Of a stretch of DNA of 64,000 nucleotides, positions 36,792 to 45,591 are shown piece by piece. Origin of the DNA: an uncultured Faecalibacterium sp. (GTDB lineage: Bacteria; Bacillota; Clostridia; Oscillospirales; Ruminococcaceae); the NCBI GenBank assembly GCA_934503275.1, contig CAKSVD010000012.1:5716-69715 (forward strand). Direction: 5' to 3'. Below the pieces are notes generated by a model. It saw nothing but the letters and a program-made list of their open reading frames with translations, made no database searches and was not told where the DNA came from. How positions within the stretch are numbered: the first letter of the stretch is position 1; each line of letters begins with the position of its first letter. The translations under genes were made by a program, and so were the position numbers.

Positions 36792-37750
36792 TGGATACGA
36801 AGCTTATTGTTTCGGCTTCCCCGCACGTCCGCAGTGACGAGACCACCCAGAGCCTGATGGCAAACGTGATTGTTGCACTGTGCCCCTGCGTGGTTGCCTC
36901 TGCAATCATTTTTGGCGTGCGCGCCCTGCTGGTCACCGCCGTTTCCGTGGTGGCCTGTGTGGTCTTTGAGTGGCTGTACTGCAAGCTGCTGAAGCGTGCA
37001 AACCCCATCAGCGACCTGTCCGCTGTGGTCACCGGCATCATTCTGGCCATGAACGTGCCCGTGGGTATGCCCATCGGTCAGCTGATCATCGGTGATCTGG
37101 TGGCTATCATCATTGTCAAGCAGCTGTTCGGCGGCATTGGCATGAACTTTGCAAACCCCGCTCTGGTGGGCCGTATCGTGCTGTTCATCAGCTTTGCCGG
37201 CTCCATGAATAAGTGGGTGTTCCCGGATGCAGCGGTGGATCAGCTGTCCAAGGCTACCCCGCTGGCTGTGGCAGATCCCTCCAAGCTGAGCCTGCTGGAC
37301 CTGTTTATGGGCATCCACGGCGGTGTGCTGGGTGAGACCTGCGCACTGGCAATCGTGCTGGGCCTGATCTATCTGGTGGCTACCAAGACCATCAGCATCG
37401 CCATCCCGGCTTCCTACGTTGGCAGCGTGTTCGTGTTCTACCTGATCGCTACCAAGGATCTGCACAGCGCACTGGTTGCCGTGCTGAGCGGCGGCCTGCT
37501 GTTCGGCGCTGTGTTCATGGCTACCGACTACGTTACCAGCCCCTTTACCCTGAAGGGCAAGCTGGTGTACGGCGTGTGCCTTGGCATCGTTACCTTTGCC
37601 ATCCGCTACTGGGGCAGCTACACCGAGGGCGTGTCCTTCGCGCTGCTGTTCATGAACCTGTGGGTTCCGTACATCAATGATCTGACCCGTCAGACCCCGT
37701 ATGGCTATGTGAAGCCTGCAAAGAAAGCGAAGGAGGGTGCTGGCAAATGA
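36791..37750 (+). CDS. rnfD: Rnf electron transport complex subunit D
   Basis: Membrane subunit, 319 aa, with about nine hydrophobic segments. The FMN-attachment-like SKATPLA occurs near residue 155 (related to the S(T)GATPL motif of RnfD/NqrB). GMNFANPALVGRIVLFISF and ATDYVTSPFT are further family blocks. AAGGAGG precedes the ATG. It overlaps rnfC by 1 nt and rnfG by 4 nt. Confidence 0.95.
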   Translation: MDTKLIVSASPHVRSDETTQSLMANVIVALCPCVVASAIIFGVRALLVTAVSVVACVVFEWLYCKLLKRANPISDLSAVVTGIILAMNVPVGMPIGQLIIGDLVAIIIVKQLFGGIGMNFANPALVGRIVLFISFAGSMNKWVFPDAAVDQLSKATPLAVADPSKLSLLDLFMGIHGGVLGETCALAIVLGLIYLVATKTISIAIPASYVGSVFVFYLIATKDLHSALVAVLSGGLLFGAVFMATDYVTSPFTLKGKLVYGVCLGIVTFAIRYWGSYTEGVSFALLFMNLWVPYINDLTRQTPYGYVKPAKKAKEGAGK

Positions 37751-38301
37751 GTAAGACTGCAAATTCCAGCTGGGAAACCACCGGTAAGCCGATCGTTGTG
37801 CTGACCGTCATCTCTCTGATCGTCAGCCTGCTGCTGGCTCTGGTGAACGGCATGACCGCTCCCGTTATCAAGGAGAACACCCGCCGCACCACGCTGGCTG
37901 CTTATGTCAGCGTGATGCCCTCTGTTTCGGACGCAGCTACGCTGGAGGAAGTTACCGATTACACCACCGCCAATGTTACCGGCGTGGTAAAGGCTCCGGA
38001 CGGCGGCATTGCCATCAAGGCCGAGGAAAAGGGCTTTGACGGCGGCATTCTGACCGTCATCATGGGCTTTGACGCCAACGGCGCCGAGACCGGCATCTGG
38101 GTGGACGCTTCTACCCAGACCAAGGGCATCGGCTCCAATGTGTCCACCGATGACTTTCTGGCACAGTTCAACGGCATGGACGGCACCAAGAACATTGTGA
38201 TGAATCAGGATTTCGATGCGTACAGTGGCGCAACCATTTCGTCCACCGCTCTGTTTGCTGCCATCAATGATTGTATCAACTGCTTCAACGAGTTGGCATA
38301 A
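37747..38301 (+). CDS. rnfG: Rnf electron transport complex subunit G
   Basis: Flavoprotein subunit, 184 aa, with one N-terminal transmembrane helix (LTVISLIVSLLLALVNGMTAPVI) and an FMN-binding domain. YSGATISSTAL is the covalent FMN-threonine motif. The flavin lies outside the membrane. It overlaps rnfD by 4 nt. Confidence 0.95.
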   Translation: MSKTANSSWETTGKPIVVLTVISLIVSLLLALVNGMTAPVIKENTRRTTLAAYVSVMPSVSDAATLEEVTDYTTANVTGVVKAPDGGIAIKAEEKGFDGGILTVIMGFDANGAETGIWVDASTQTKGIGSNVSTDDFLAQFNGMDGTKNIVMNQDFDAYSGATISSTALFAAINDCINCFNELA

Positions 38302-38318
38302 AAGGAGGTTGGTAAGAA

Positions 38319-38984
38319 ATGGCACAAGAAAATAAGTCCAAGGTAAGCATCCTTACCAACGGCATCATCAAAGAAAACCCTGTTCTGCGTCTGGTTCTGG
38401 GCACCTGCTCCATTCTGGCCGTTACCACGGCAGTTTCCAGCGCACTGGGCATGGGCGCCGCCTTCACCTTCGTGCTGGTGTGCTCCAATATCATGATCTC
38501 CCTGCTGCGGAAAGTCATCCCCGGCAAGGTGCATCTGCCCTGCTACATCGTTATCATTGCAGGCTTTGTGACCATCGTGCAGATGTTCATGCAGGCCTAC
38601 ATGGAAAGCCTGTACAACGCTCTGGGCGTGTTCCTGCCCCTGATCGTTGTCAACTGTATCATTCTGGGCCGTGCCGAGATGTTCGCCTGCAAGAACAATG
38701 TGGTGGATTCCGCACTGGACGGCGTGGGCATGGGCCTCGGCTACACCCTCACCGCTACTCTGATGGCCTCCATCCGTGAGATCCTGGGCAGCGGCACCTG
38801 GCTGGGCTTCCAGATCATTCCGGAAAGCGTTGCCAAGGTGTCCATCATGACGCAGGCTCCCGGCGCATTCTTCTGCTTCGGCCTGTTGATGGCCGGCTGT
38901 GTGTGGCTGGAAGGCAAGCTGGACGCCCGCATCGAGCGCAAGAGCTGCTGTGATCTTGACAATCTGAAGAAGGAGGCGGAATAA
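38319..38984 (+). CDS. rnfE: Rnf electron transport complex subunit E
   Basis: Membrane subunit, 221 aa, with about six helices. LVLGTCSILAVTTAVSSALGMG, PLIVVNCIILGRAEMFACKN and SALDGVGMGLGYT match the RnfE/NqrD family, including the conserved Cys residues that bind the intramembrane 2Fe-2S centre with RnfA. AAGGAGG precedes the ATG. Confidence 0.95.
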   Translation: MAQENKSKVSILTNGIIKENPVLRLVLGTCSILAVTTAVSSALGMGAAFTFVLVCSNIMISLLRKVIPGKVHLPCYIVIIAGFVTIVQMFMQAYMESLYNALGVFLPLIVVNCIILGRAEMFACKNNVVDSALDGVGMGLGYTLTATLMASIREILGSGTWLGFQIIPESVAKVSIMTQAPGAFFCFGLLMAGCVWLEGKLDARIERKSCCDLDNLKKEAE

Positions 38985-38985
38985 G

Positions 38986-39618
38986 ATGCTCGTCAAACTC
39001 GCTGCGATCTTCTTCAGCATGATCCTTGTCAACAACTATGTGCTGGTGAAGTTCTACGGTATCTGCCCGTTCCTGGGCGTTTCCAAAAAGCTGGATTCCG
39101 CTGTTGGTATGTCCGGTGCTGTCATCTTCGTCATGTTCATGGCAACGGCCGTTACCTTCCCCATCCAGATCTTCATTCTGGACCCGGCTGGTCTGAGCTA
39201 CCTGCAGACCATCGTGTTCATTCTGGTCATCGCTGTGCTGGTGCAGTTCATCGAGATCTTCCTCAAGAAGTACATCGTTGCACTGTATAACTCGCTGGGC
39301 GTTTATCTGCCCCTGATCACCACCAACTGCTGCGTGCTGGCCGTTACCATTCTGGTCGTGGGCGACTACGGCGCAGATGTGGCTGCACACGGCTTCGGCT
39401 ACGCCTACATCGAGGCTCTGATCTGCGCCATCGGCGCAGGCTGCGGCTTTATGCTGGCCATGGTCATGTTCAGCGGCGTGCGTAAGCGCGTGGAAGCCTG
39501 CGATCCCCCGGCACCCTTCAAGGGCCTGCCCATCACCCTGATCGCAGCTGCAATCACCAGCCTGTCCTTCATGGGCTTCGGCGGCATCGTCGAAAACCTG
39601 TTCAATGTTACGCTGTAA
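38986..39618 (+). CDS. rnfA: Rnf electron transport complex subunit A
   Basis: Membrane subunit, 210 aa, paralogous to RnfE in inverted topology. ILVNNYVLVKFYGICPFLGVSKK carries one conserved Cys, and PLITTNCCVLAV the second. The start lies 1 nt after the rnfE stop, with AAGGAGG inside rnfE's last codons. Confidence 0.95.
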   Translation: MLVKLAAIFFSMILVNNYVLVKFYGICPFLGVSKKLDSAVGMSGAVIFVMFMATAVTFPIQIFILDPAGLSYLQTIVFILVIAVLVQFIEIFLKKYIVALYNSLGVYLPLITTNCCVLAVTILVVGDYGADVAAHGFGYAYIEALICAIGAGCGFMLAMVMFSGVRKRVEACDPPAPFKGLPITLIAAAITSLSFMGFGGIVENLFNVTL

Positions 39619-39633
39619 GGGAGGAACAGGACT

Positions 39634-40533
39634 ATGAATATTGTATCTGCTGTTATCCTGTGCACCATCGTGGGCGCTGTGGGTGCTATCGTTCTGGTGG
39701 CTGCCGCAAAGTTCATGGCGGTGGAGGAAGACCCCCGCATTGAGGAAGTTTCTGCCTGTCTGGCCGGCGCAAACTGCGGCGGCTGCGGCTACGCCGGCTG
39801 TGCCGACTACGCCAAGGCTGTCGTTCTGGACGGCGTGCCCTGCGACAAGTGCGCACCCGGCGGCCCCAAGGCTGCCGCTGCCATTGCCAAGATCATGGGC
39901 GGCGAGGCAAGCGCCGTAGAGAAGAAGGCTGTTGTGCAGTGTCAGGGCAGCTCCGAGCACTGCAAGCCTGCCTACGACTACAAGGGCATCCAGACCTGTG
40001 CTGCTGCGGCAGCCCTGTACGGCGGCCCCAAGACCTGCTCCTTCGCCTGCATTGGTCTGGGCGACTGCACCAAGGTGTGTAAGTTCGACGCCATCCACAT
40101 CGTGGACGGTGTGGCCAAGGTGGATAAGGATAAGTGCACCGGCTGTGGTGCCTGCGCCAACATCTGCCCCAAGCAGGTGATCATGATCGACGCTGCCGGC
40201 CCCCGCAAGCCGGTGGTCATGTGCTCCAACAAGGACAAGGGTGCTGTAGCCAATAAGCTGTGCACCACCTCCTGCATTGCCTGTGGTATGTGCGAGCGCA
40301 CCTGTAAGTTCGACGCCATCCATGTTGTGGACGGTGTGGCACGCGTTGATTACGACAAGTGCAAGGGCTGCGGTATGTGCGCCCAGAAGTGCCCCAAGCA
40401 CATCATCCTGTTCCCGCTGAAGGACGATCCCAATCCCCCGAAGCCCGTGGTGAAGCCCGCCGCTCCCGCTGCTGCCCCCGCAGCAAAGCCGGAAGCCAAG
40501 GCTGAGGCAAAGCCCGAGACCAAGGCAGAGTAA
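39634..40533 (+). CDS. rnfB: Rnf electron transport complex subunit B
   Basis: Ferredoxin-interacting subunit, 299 aa. One N-terminal transmembrane helix, then the 4Fe-4S domain (AGANCGGCGYAGCADYA ... CAPGG), followed by ferredoxin-type repeats with CTGCGACANICP, CIACGMCERTCKFDAIH and CKGCGMCAQKCP. The last ~35 residues form a Pro/Ala/Lys/Glu tail. AGGGAGG precedes the ATG. A strong terminator closes the operon. Confidence 0.95.
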   Translation: MNIVSAVILCTIVGAVGAIVLVAAAKFMAVEEDPRIEEVSACLAGANCGGCGYAGCADYAKAVVLDGVPCDKCAPGGPKAAAAIAKIMGGEASAVEKKAVVQCQGSSEHCKPAYDYKGIQTCAAAAALYGGPKTCSFACIGLGDCTKVCKFDAIHIVDGVAKVDKDKCTGCGACANICPKQVIMIDAAGPRKPVVMCSNKDKGAVANKLCTTSCIACGMCERTCKFDAIHVVDGVARVDYDKCKGCGMCAQKCPKHIILFPLKDDPNPPKPVVKPAAPAAAPAAKPEAKAEAKPETKAE

Positions 40534-40543
40534 ACTGTAAACC

Positions 40544-40579
40544 AAAGCCCGCCGTGCGCAACGCCCGGCGGGCTTTTTT
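40544..40579 (+). terminator. rnf operon terminator
   Basis: Stem AAGCCCGCCG / CGGCGGGCTT with a short loop and six Ts. Confidence 0.88.
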
Positions 40580-40603
40580 GCAACTTTTTGTAAGAAAATC
40601 CGG

Positions 40604-40632
40604 TTGCAAAGCTGCGAAAAAATGGTTAAATA
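40604..40632 (+). promoter_or_regulatory. Predicted promoter of the MFS gene
   Basis: TTGCAA (40604-40609), 17 bp, TAAATA (40627-40632). Confidence 0.4.
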
Positions 40633-40666
40633 GAAAAAAGGATATTTCCGCAAGGAGAGGAACACC

Positions 40667-41806
40667 ATGGAACAACAGAACACGCGCCTGCGCAATGCGG
40701 GCTTTGCGACCTTTTTCTTCAGCGGCATCTGCGCCATCAGCGCAGGTGTGGTGGTCAGCCTGCTGCAGGAGCGCTACGGCTTTGCCTACGGCATGACCGG
40801 AACACTGCTTTCTCTGATGAGCGTGGGCAACCTGCTGGCGGGGCTGCTGATGGGGATGCTGCCCAGTGCGCTGGGCATGAAGCGCAGTGTGCTGCTGCTG
40901 ACCATCGGCTACGCGGCGGGCTATGCCATCATGGGGCTGACCGGTGCAGTGGCGCTGCTGGCAGCGGCCTTTTTTGCGGTGGGCATCGCCAAGGGCAGCG
41001 TGATCAATACCTGCACCATTCTGGTCAGTGATCACTCTGCCGACCGCACCCGGGGCATGAACCTGATGCACAGCTGCTACGCCTGCGGCGCACTGCTGTG
41101 CCCCTTCCTGATCGCGGCAGCAGCCCGGGTAAGCACCGAACTGGCGGTCTTTCTGCTGGCAGCCGTGGGCCTTGTGCTCTGGCTGGTGTACGTCTTTACC
41201 CCGCTGCGCGGCGGCAGGAGCAAGGGCGGCGCAGAGAAGGAAGCCATCGACTGGAGTTTTCTGCACTCTGCCCGCTTCTGGCTGTTGACCGGTCTGCTGT
41301 TTTTCCAGAACGCCGCCGAGCAGAGCGTTAACGGCTGGATGGTGACCTACTTCAAGGGCAGCGGCATCATTGCGGGCACGCTGGCCGCTTACACCGTCAC
41401 CGTGATGTGGGGCGCTACGCTGGTGGGACGGCTGCTCATCGCCTTTGTATTCCCCTTTAAAAAGCCCCGCAAGGCCATGGTGGGTATGAGCGTGCTGTGC
41501 ACTGTGTTCTATGTGCTGCTGGTGATGGCGCACACGCAGGGCGCAGCCATCGCGCTGCTGTTCGCCTTTGCCATCTCGATGTCCGGCCTGAACCCCACTG
41601 CCGTGGCCAGCGCAGGCCGCATGACCAGTGTGACCAGCATGGGCATCATGCTGCCGGTGGCCTCCAGCGGTGCCATCCTGATGCCGTGGGTCATCGGCAT
41701 GGTGGCCGAGCGTGCGGGACTTGCCGCCGGTATGGCCTCCAACATCGTGCCCTGCGTGGGCTTGGTGCTGTTCACCCTGCTGGTGGCAAAGCTGCCGGAG
41801 GAATGA
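40667..41806 (+). CDS. Major facilitator superfamily transporter
   Basis: Protein of 379 aa with roughly 12 hydrophobic segments arranged as two halves. The N-terminal GMTGTLLSLMSVGNLLAGLLMG then ALGMKRSVLLL fits the loop 2-3 motif of sugar/multidrug MFS members, though the classic GxxxDRxGRR is weak. The substrate is not recognisable. CAAGGAGAGG precedes the ATG. A family A repeat begins directly after the stop codon. Confidence 0.85.
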   Translation: MEQQNTRLRNAGFATFFFSGICAISAGVVVSLLQERYGFAYGMTGTLLSLMSVGNLLAGLLMGMLPSALGMKRSVLLLTIGYAAGYAIMGLTGAVALLAAAFFAVGIAKGSVINTCTILVSDHSADRTRGMNLMHSCYACGALLCPFLIAAAARVSTELAVFLLAAVGLVLWLVYVFTPLRGGRSKGGAEKEAIDWSFLHSARFWLLTGLLFFQNAAEQSVNGWMVTYFKGSGIIAGTLAAYTVTVMWGATLVGRLLIAFVFPFKKPRKAMVGMSVLCTVFYVLLVMAHTQGAAIALLFAFAISMSGLNPTAVASAGRMTSVTSMGIMLPVASSGAILMPWVIGMVAERAGLAAGMASNIVPCVGLVLFTLLVAKLPEE

Positions 41807-41811
41807 TGTGC

Positions 41812-41945
41812 CGCCTCCCTATAACCCTTTCTGTGAAAATGGGGTTCAGGAAAGTCTGCGGACTTTCCTGAACCCCGAAATTATAAATAATGATTCCGCT
41901 GATGATGCGCAAAGCGAACGCGCAGCGCATTTTAAATCGTTTTTC
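41812..41945 (+). repeat. Structured intergenic repeat family A, copy A3
   Basis: Flank ACCCTTTCTGTGAAAATG, hairpin GGGGTTCAGGAAAGT (41841-41855) with complement (41862-41876) around CTGCGG. The second domain has CCGCT (41896-41900) and a compensatory pair ATGCGC (41905-41910) / GCGCAT (41925-41930). It touches the 3' end of queH. Confidence 0.85.
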
Positions 41946-41946
41946 G

Positions 41947-42567
41947 TTAACCCTCAATGCCGCGTGCTTTTGCGCTGAACTCGCAGCCGCAGTAGTCCTG
42001 CCGGTACAGGCCGTACTGCTCTGAAAGCTGCAGGCTGCGCAGATAGCCGTTGTGCTTTTTGAAGTCCGAGGGCAGGTGCTTGACCCCAAACTCCGCCTCC
42101 AGTTCCTGCCCGATGGCGTTGATGCGTGCGGCGTCCTTGTGGGGGCTGATGGACAGGGTGGTGGTGAACCAGTCAAAGCCGTTGTCCCGGGCGTACTGCG
42201 CGGCGCGGCGCATCCGCAGTCGGTAACAGACGGTACAGCGGCTGCCGCGCTCCGGCTCGTTTTCCAGCCCGGCTACGGCGGTGTAGAACTGCTGCGGGTC
42301 GTAAGTGTCCTCCACCACGGTCACGCCCAGCGGGTGGGCGGCCGCCACGAACTTTTGCAGTTCCTCGCCCCGGCGGTAGTATTCTGCTGCCGGCCATGTG
42401 TTGGGGTTATAGTACAGCACCGTGATCTCAAAATACCGGCACAGCTGCTCCAGCACGGCACTGGAGCAGGGGCCGCAGCAGGCGTGGAGCAAAAGGCGCG
42501 GGCGGGTATCGCCAAGCCCCGCCAGTACGGCGTCCATCTGCTGGGCATAGTTGCGTTGTGTTGCCAT
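41947..42567 (-). CDS. queH: Epoxyqueuosine reductase QueH
   Basis: Protein of 206 aa of the DUF208/QueH class, which reduces epoxyqueuosine to queuosine in tRNA without cobalamin. Diagnostic cysteines: LLHACCGPCSS near the N terminus, CTVCYRLRM, and DYCGCEF near the C terminus. The ATG at 42567 has AAAGG 8 nt upstream; an ATG nine nt earlier overlaps that site. It is a single queuosine gene with no partner in view, which fits salvage-type or scattered pathways. The 3' end abuts repeat A3. Confidence 0.92.
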   Translation of the reverse strand: MATQRNYAQQMDAVLAGLGDTRPRLLLHACCGPCSSAVLEQLCRYFEITVLYYNPNTWPAAEYYRRGEELQKFVAAAHPLGVTVVEDTYDPQQFYTAVAGLENEPERGSRCTVCYRLRMRRAAQYARDNGFDWFTTTLSISPHKDAARINAIGQELEAEFGVKHLPSDFKKHNGYLRSLQLSEQYGLYRQDYCGCEFSAKARGIEG

Positions 42568-42641
42568 TGGTATCATCCTTTGCTATAATGGTCTTGCCTA
42601 CATTATAGCATATTTTACGATGAAATACAGGAGGTTCCCCT

Positions 42642-42866
42642 ATGACGGAAGAAAAGATCGCCCGCATCAATGCGCTGGCCAAAAAAAGCAAGACCACCGG
42701 CCTGACCGAGGCCGAAAAAGCCGAGCAGCAGGCGCTGCGGCAGGAGTATCTGGCCGACATCAAGGCCAGCCTGCGCAGCCAGCTGGAGCGCACGTCCATT
42801 CAGGAGCCGGACGGCACCATCCACAAGGTGACCCGCCGCACCGACCTGACCGGGGAGCGCAGCTGA
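42642..42866 (+). CDS. DUF896 domain protein (YnzC-like)
   Basis: Small helical protein, 74 aa. EEKIARINALAKKSKTTGLT then EAEKAEQQALRQEYLADIKASLR is the DUF896 two-helix hairpin. The C terminus ITRRTDL-like (VTRRTDLTGERS) is family typical. In Bacillus, YnzC is linked to the SOS-regulated yneA operon, but no such genes lie here. AGGAGG precedes the ATG. It is divergent from queH. Confidence 0.9.
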   Translation: MTEEKIARINALAKKSKTTGLTEAEKAEQQALRQEYLADIKASLRSQLERTSIQEPDGTIHKVTRRTDLTGERS

Positions 42867-42870
42867 GAAC

Positions 42871-43012
42871 GGGACGATTTTGAAAGCGCTCCGCGCTGCT
42901 TTGCGCATATTTAGCGGAAAGAATATTTTGAATTTCGGCATACCGGAGCGTCTGCGGACGCTCCGGTATGCCATTTTCACGGGTGGGGTCGTAAAGGCAA
43001 ACGGCAGCTGCT
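42871..43012 (-). repeat. Structured intergenic repeat family A, copy A4
   Basis: Minus-strand orientation. Hairpin GGCATACCGGAGCGT (42937-42951) with complement (42958-42972) around CTGCGG; the flank reads CACCCGTGAAAATGG on the minus strand. The second domain shows CCGCT and ATGCGC followed by a less perfect GCGCTT. It lies directly after the DUF896 gene. The hairpin arms resemble those of A1 (ATACCGGAGCGT), unlike the others. Confidence 0.85.
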
Positions 43013-43086
43013 GCGTAGCATAGCACACATCCAAAATCGTCTTATGCCGAAGGAAACTGCCGCAAAAAGGTGCATTCCCCCTTTTT

Positions 43087-43115
43087 TTGCGCGGCAGACT
43101 GTGCTATACTATAAT
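43087..43115 (+). promoter_or_regulatory. Promoter of purA
   Basis: TTGCGC (43087-43092), 17 bp, TATAAT (43110-43115). The leader to the ATG is about 112 nt, and no purine riboswitch pattern was found in it. Confidence 0.6.
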
Positions 43116-43233
43116 AGCATTGGTGCGTGCCGCAAGGGCAGCAAACCGGTGCGTTTTACCCAAGGTAGCGTATCCCGGGCAAGGTGCACGGAAAAGGCTG
43201 TCTTTTGAAAAAAGGATAAAGAGGTCATTTATT

Positions 43234-44526
43234 ATGCTTACTGCAATTACGGGTATCAACTGGGGCGATGAGGGCAAGGGCCGCATGGTCGACCTGATCA
43301 GCCAGGAGTATGACATCGTTGCACGGTATCAGGGCGGCAACAACGCAGGCCATACCGTTAAAAACGAGCGCGGCAAGTTCGTGCTGAACCTGCTGCCCTC
43401 CGGCATCCTGCGCCCCAACGTCGTGTGCGTCATGGGCAACGGCATGGTCATCGACCCGCATCATCTGGACGGCGAGATCAATAAGCTGCGCGAGCAGGGC
43501 ATTGAGATCACCCCGGCGAACCTGAAGATCTCCGACCGCGCAACCATCACCATGCCCTACCATGTGGAGCAGGATGGTCTGGAGGAAGCACGCCTGTCCA
43601 AGACCGGCGCACAGTTCGGCTCCACTAAGCGCGGCATTGCCTACGCTTACGGCGACAAGTACATGAAAAAGACCCTGCGCATGGGCGATCTGCTGCATCT
43701 GGATGACGCCGTGAAGAAGCGTCTGGTCACCATGGTGGATTCCAAGAATCTGGTCATGGAGGGCAGCTACAACGCTTCCCCCATCAGCGTGGACGAGATG
43801 TGGAACTGGCTCGAAAAGTATGCCGCCATCTTCAAGGACTATATCTGCGATGTGGGTCAGTATCTGGCCGATGCCGATGCCGCCGGCAAGAAGGTGCTGT
43901 TTGAGGCACAGCTGGGCGCATTGCGCGATATCGACTTTGGTATCTATCCCTACACAACCTCCTCCAACGTCATCGGTGCTTATGCACCCATCGGCGCCGG
44001 TATCCCCGGCCACAAGCTGCACAACTCCATCGGCGTCATGAAGGCCTACTCCTCCTGCGTGGGCGACGGCCCCTTCGCCGCCGAACTGGCCATGACCGAG
44101 GAAGAAAAGCACGCCCTGCGTGAGGCTGGCCACGAGTACGGCGCAGCCACCGGCCGTCCCCGCCGCGTGGGCCCCATCGATCTGGTGGCAAGCCGCTACG
44201 GCGTGTTCTGCCAGGGCTGCGACGAGGTCGCTCTGACCCTGCTGGATGTGCTGGACTACATGGAAAAGATCCCTATGGTCACCGCCTACAAGCTGACCGA
44301 CGGCACCACCACCACCCGTTTCCCCATGGGTGAGGCACTGGATACCGCTCAGCCTGTGGTGGAGTACCTGCCCGGCTGGCACTGCGATATCACCGCAGCC
44401 CGCAAGTGGGAGGATCTGCCCCAGCAGGCCCGCGATTATGTGGAATATCTGGAAAAGGCTGTGGGCTGCAAGATCACCTATATCTCGGTGGGCGCAGAGC
44501 GCGAGGCCTACATCCACCGCGGCTGA
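43234..44526 (+). CDS. purA: Adenylosuccinate synthetase
   Basis: GTP-dependent enzyme, 430 aa, which joins IMP and aspartate on the way to AMP. Motifs: GINWGDEGKGRMVD (P-loop and catalytic Asp/His region), RYQGGNNAGHTV, GTTKRGIAYAY-like GSTKRGIAYAYGDK, and the C-terminal GRPRRVGPIDLVASRYG. AAAGGATAAAGAGG precedes the ATG. The following degV gene starts 48 nt downstream, likely in the same operon. Confidence 0.97.
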   Translation: MLTAITGINWGDEGKGRMVDLISQEYDIVARYQGGNNAGHTVKNERGKFVLNLLPSGILRPNVVCVMGNGMVIDPHHLDGEINKLREQGIEITPANLKISDRATITMPYHVEQDGLEEARLSKTGAQFGSTKRGIAYAYGDKYMKKTLRMGDLLHLDDAVKKRLVTMVDSKNLVMEGSYNASPISVDEMWNWLEKYAAIFKDYICDVGQYLADADAAGKKVLFEAQLGALRDIDFGIYPYTTSSNVIGAYAPIGAGIPGHKLHNSIGVMKAYSSCVGDGPFAAELAMTEEEKHALREAGHEYGAATGRPRRVGPIDLVASRYGVFCQGCDEVALTLLDVLDYMEKIPMVTAYKLTDGTTTTRFPMGEALDTAQPVVEYLPGWHCDITAARKWEDLPQQARDYVEYLEKAVGCKITYISVGAEREAYIHRG

Positions 44527-44574
44527 ACTGCCGCAAAAAGCAGCCTATGAGTTTCAGAAAAGGAAGCGTCACAG

Positions 44575-45477
44575 ATGTTTGATATCATTACCGACAGCGC
44601 CTGCGACCTGACGCTGGACACTGCCAAGCAGCTTGGCATCGAGGTCGTGCCCTTTTATGTATCGCTGGACGGCGAGCATTACCGCAAGGAAGGGCTGGAG
44701 ATCCCTGTGCGGGACTTTTATCAGTTCATGGTGGATAACCCGGCGGCCTACCCCAAGACCAGTCTGGCCTCTATCGAGGACTTTGAAAAGGCTTTCCGCG
44801 CACACGCCGAGGCGGGTCGGGAGGTATTGTGTCTGGTGTTCACCGGCAAGATGAGCGGCTGCGTGGGCAGCGCCCGCAACGCCCGGGATCTGGTGCTGGA
44901 GGACTACCCCGATGCCCGCATTGAGGTCATCGACTCTGCCGCCGCCACCGTGACCGAATCCACCATGGTGGAAAACGCCGTGGCCATGCGGGACGCAGGC
45001 TGCACCTTGGACGAGACGGTGACTTGGCTGGAAGCGGAAAAATCCACCAACCAGATCTTCTTCACCGTGGGTGATCTGGACTACCTCATCAAGGGCGGGC
45101 GCATCGGCAAGGTGACCGGCCGCGCCGCCAATATGCTGGGGCTCAAGCCCATGATCCTGTTCAAGGATGGCGAGATCTTCTCCGGCGGCGTAGCCCGCGG
45201 CCGCCAGAAGAGCTTTGAAAAGGCGCTGGAGCAGCTGATGAACTATCTGGATGCCCACGGCGGCACCCCGGACGACTACCGCATCACGGTGGGCTACGGC
45301 TACGATGCCGACGAAGGCAAGCGCCTGTGGATGCAGACCCGTGCCGCCCTGCGCGCCAAGTACCCCGGCGCACAGTGCGAGGTGGGCCTGTTGCAGATCG
45401 GCTGCACCATCGCGGTGCACACCGGCCCCTATGCACTGGGCATGGGCATCATGCGCCGCTGGAAAAAGCAGAACTAA
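44575..45477 (+). CDS. DegV family fatty-acid-binding protein (second copy)
   Basis: Protein of 300 aa. FDIITDSACDLTLDTAKQLGI at the N terminus, PKTSLASIEDFEKAF, LVFTGKMSGCVGSARNA and DLDYLIKGGRIGKVTG are family blocks. It is divergent in sequence from the copy at 7867-8724, and multiple DegV paralogues with different acyl preferences are usual in Firmicutes. AAAGGAAG precedes the ATG. A strong bidirectional terminator follows. Confidence 0.92.
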   Translation: MFDIITDSACDLTLDTAKQLGIEVVPFYVSLDGEHYRKEGLEIPVRDFYQFMVDNPAAYPKTSLASIEDFEKAFRAHAEAGREVLCLVFTGKMSGCVGSARNARDLVLEDYPDARIEVIDSAAATVTESTMVENAVAMRDAGCTLDETVTWLEAEKSTNQIFFTVGDLDYLIKGGRIGKVTGRAANMLGLKPMILFKDGEIFSGGVARGRQKSFEKALEQLMNYLDAHGGTPDDYRITVGYGYDADEGKRLWMQTRAALRAKYPGAQCEVGLLQIGCTIAVHTGPYALGMGIMRRWKKQN

Positions 45478-45483
45478 TAGGAT

Positions 45484-45529
45484 AAAAAACAAGAAGGGAC
45501 AGCTTGCGGGCTGTCCCTTCTTGTTTTTT
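45484..45529. terminator. Bidirectional terminator between degV and asnA
   Basis: 20-bp perfect stem (45484-45503 with 45510-45529) flanked by A and T runs. Confidence 0.92.
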
Positions 45530-45543
45530 ATAAAAGAAAAAAT

Positions 45544-45579
45544 GAAATATAGCCAAGCCCGCAGGCTTGGCTGTATTTC
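45544..45579 (-). terminator. asnA terminator
   Basis: 16-nt arms (45544-45559 with 45564-45579, one mismatch) just past the asnA stop codon on the minus strand. Confidence 0.75.
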
Positions 45580-45591
45580 AAATCGTTCTGC

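Noticed and set aside
43116..43233. Purine riboswitch in the purA leader
   Set aside because: No conserved purine aptamer core (TATA-type P1 plus loop kissing motifs) is visible.
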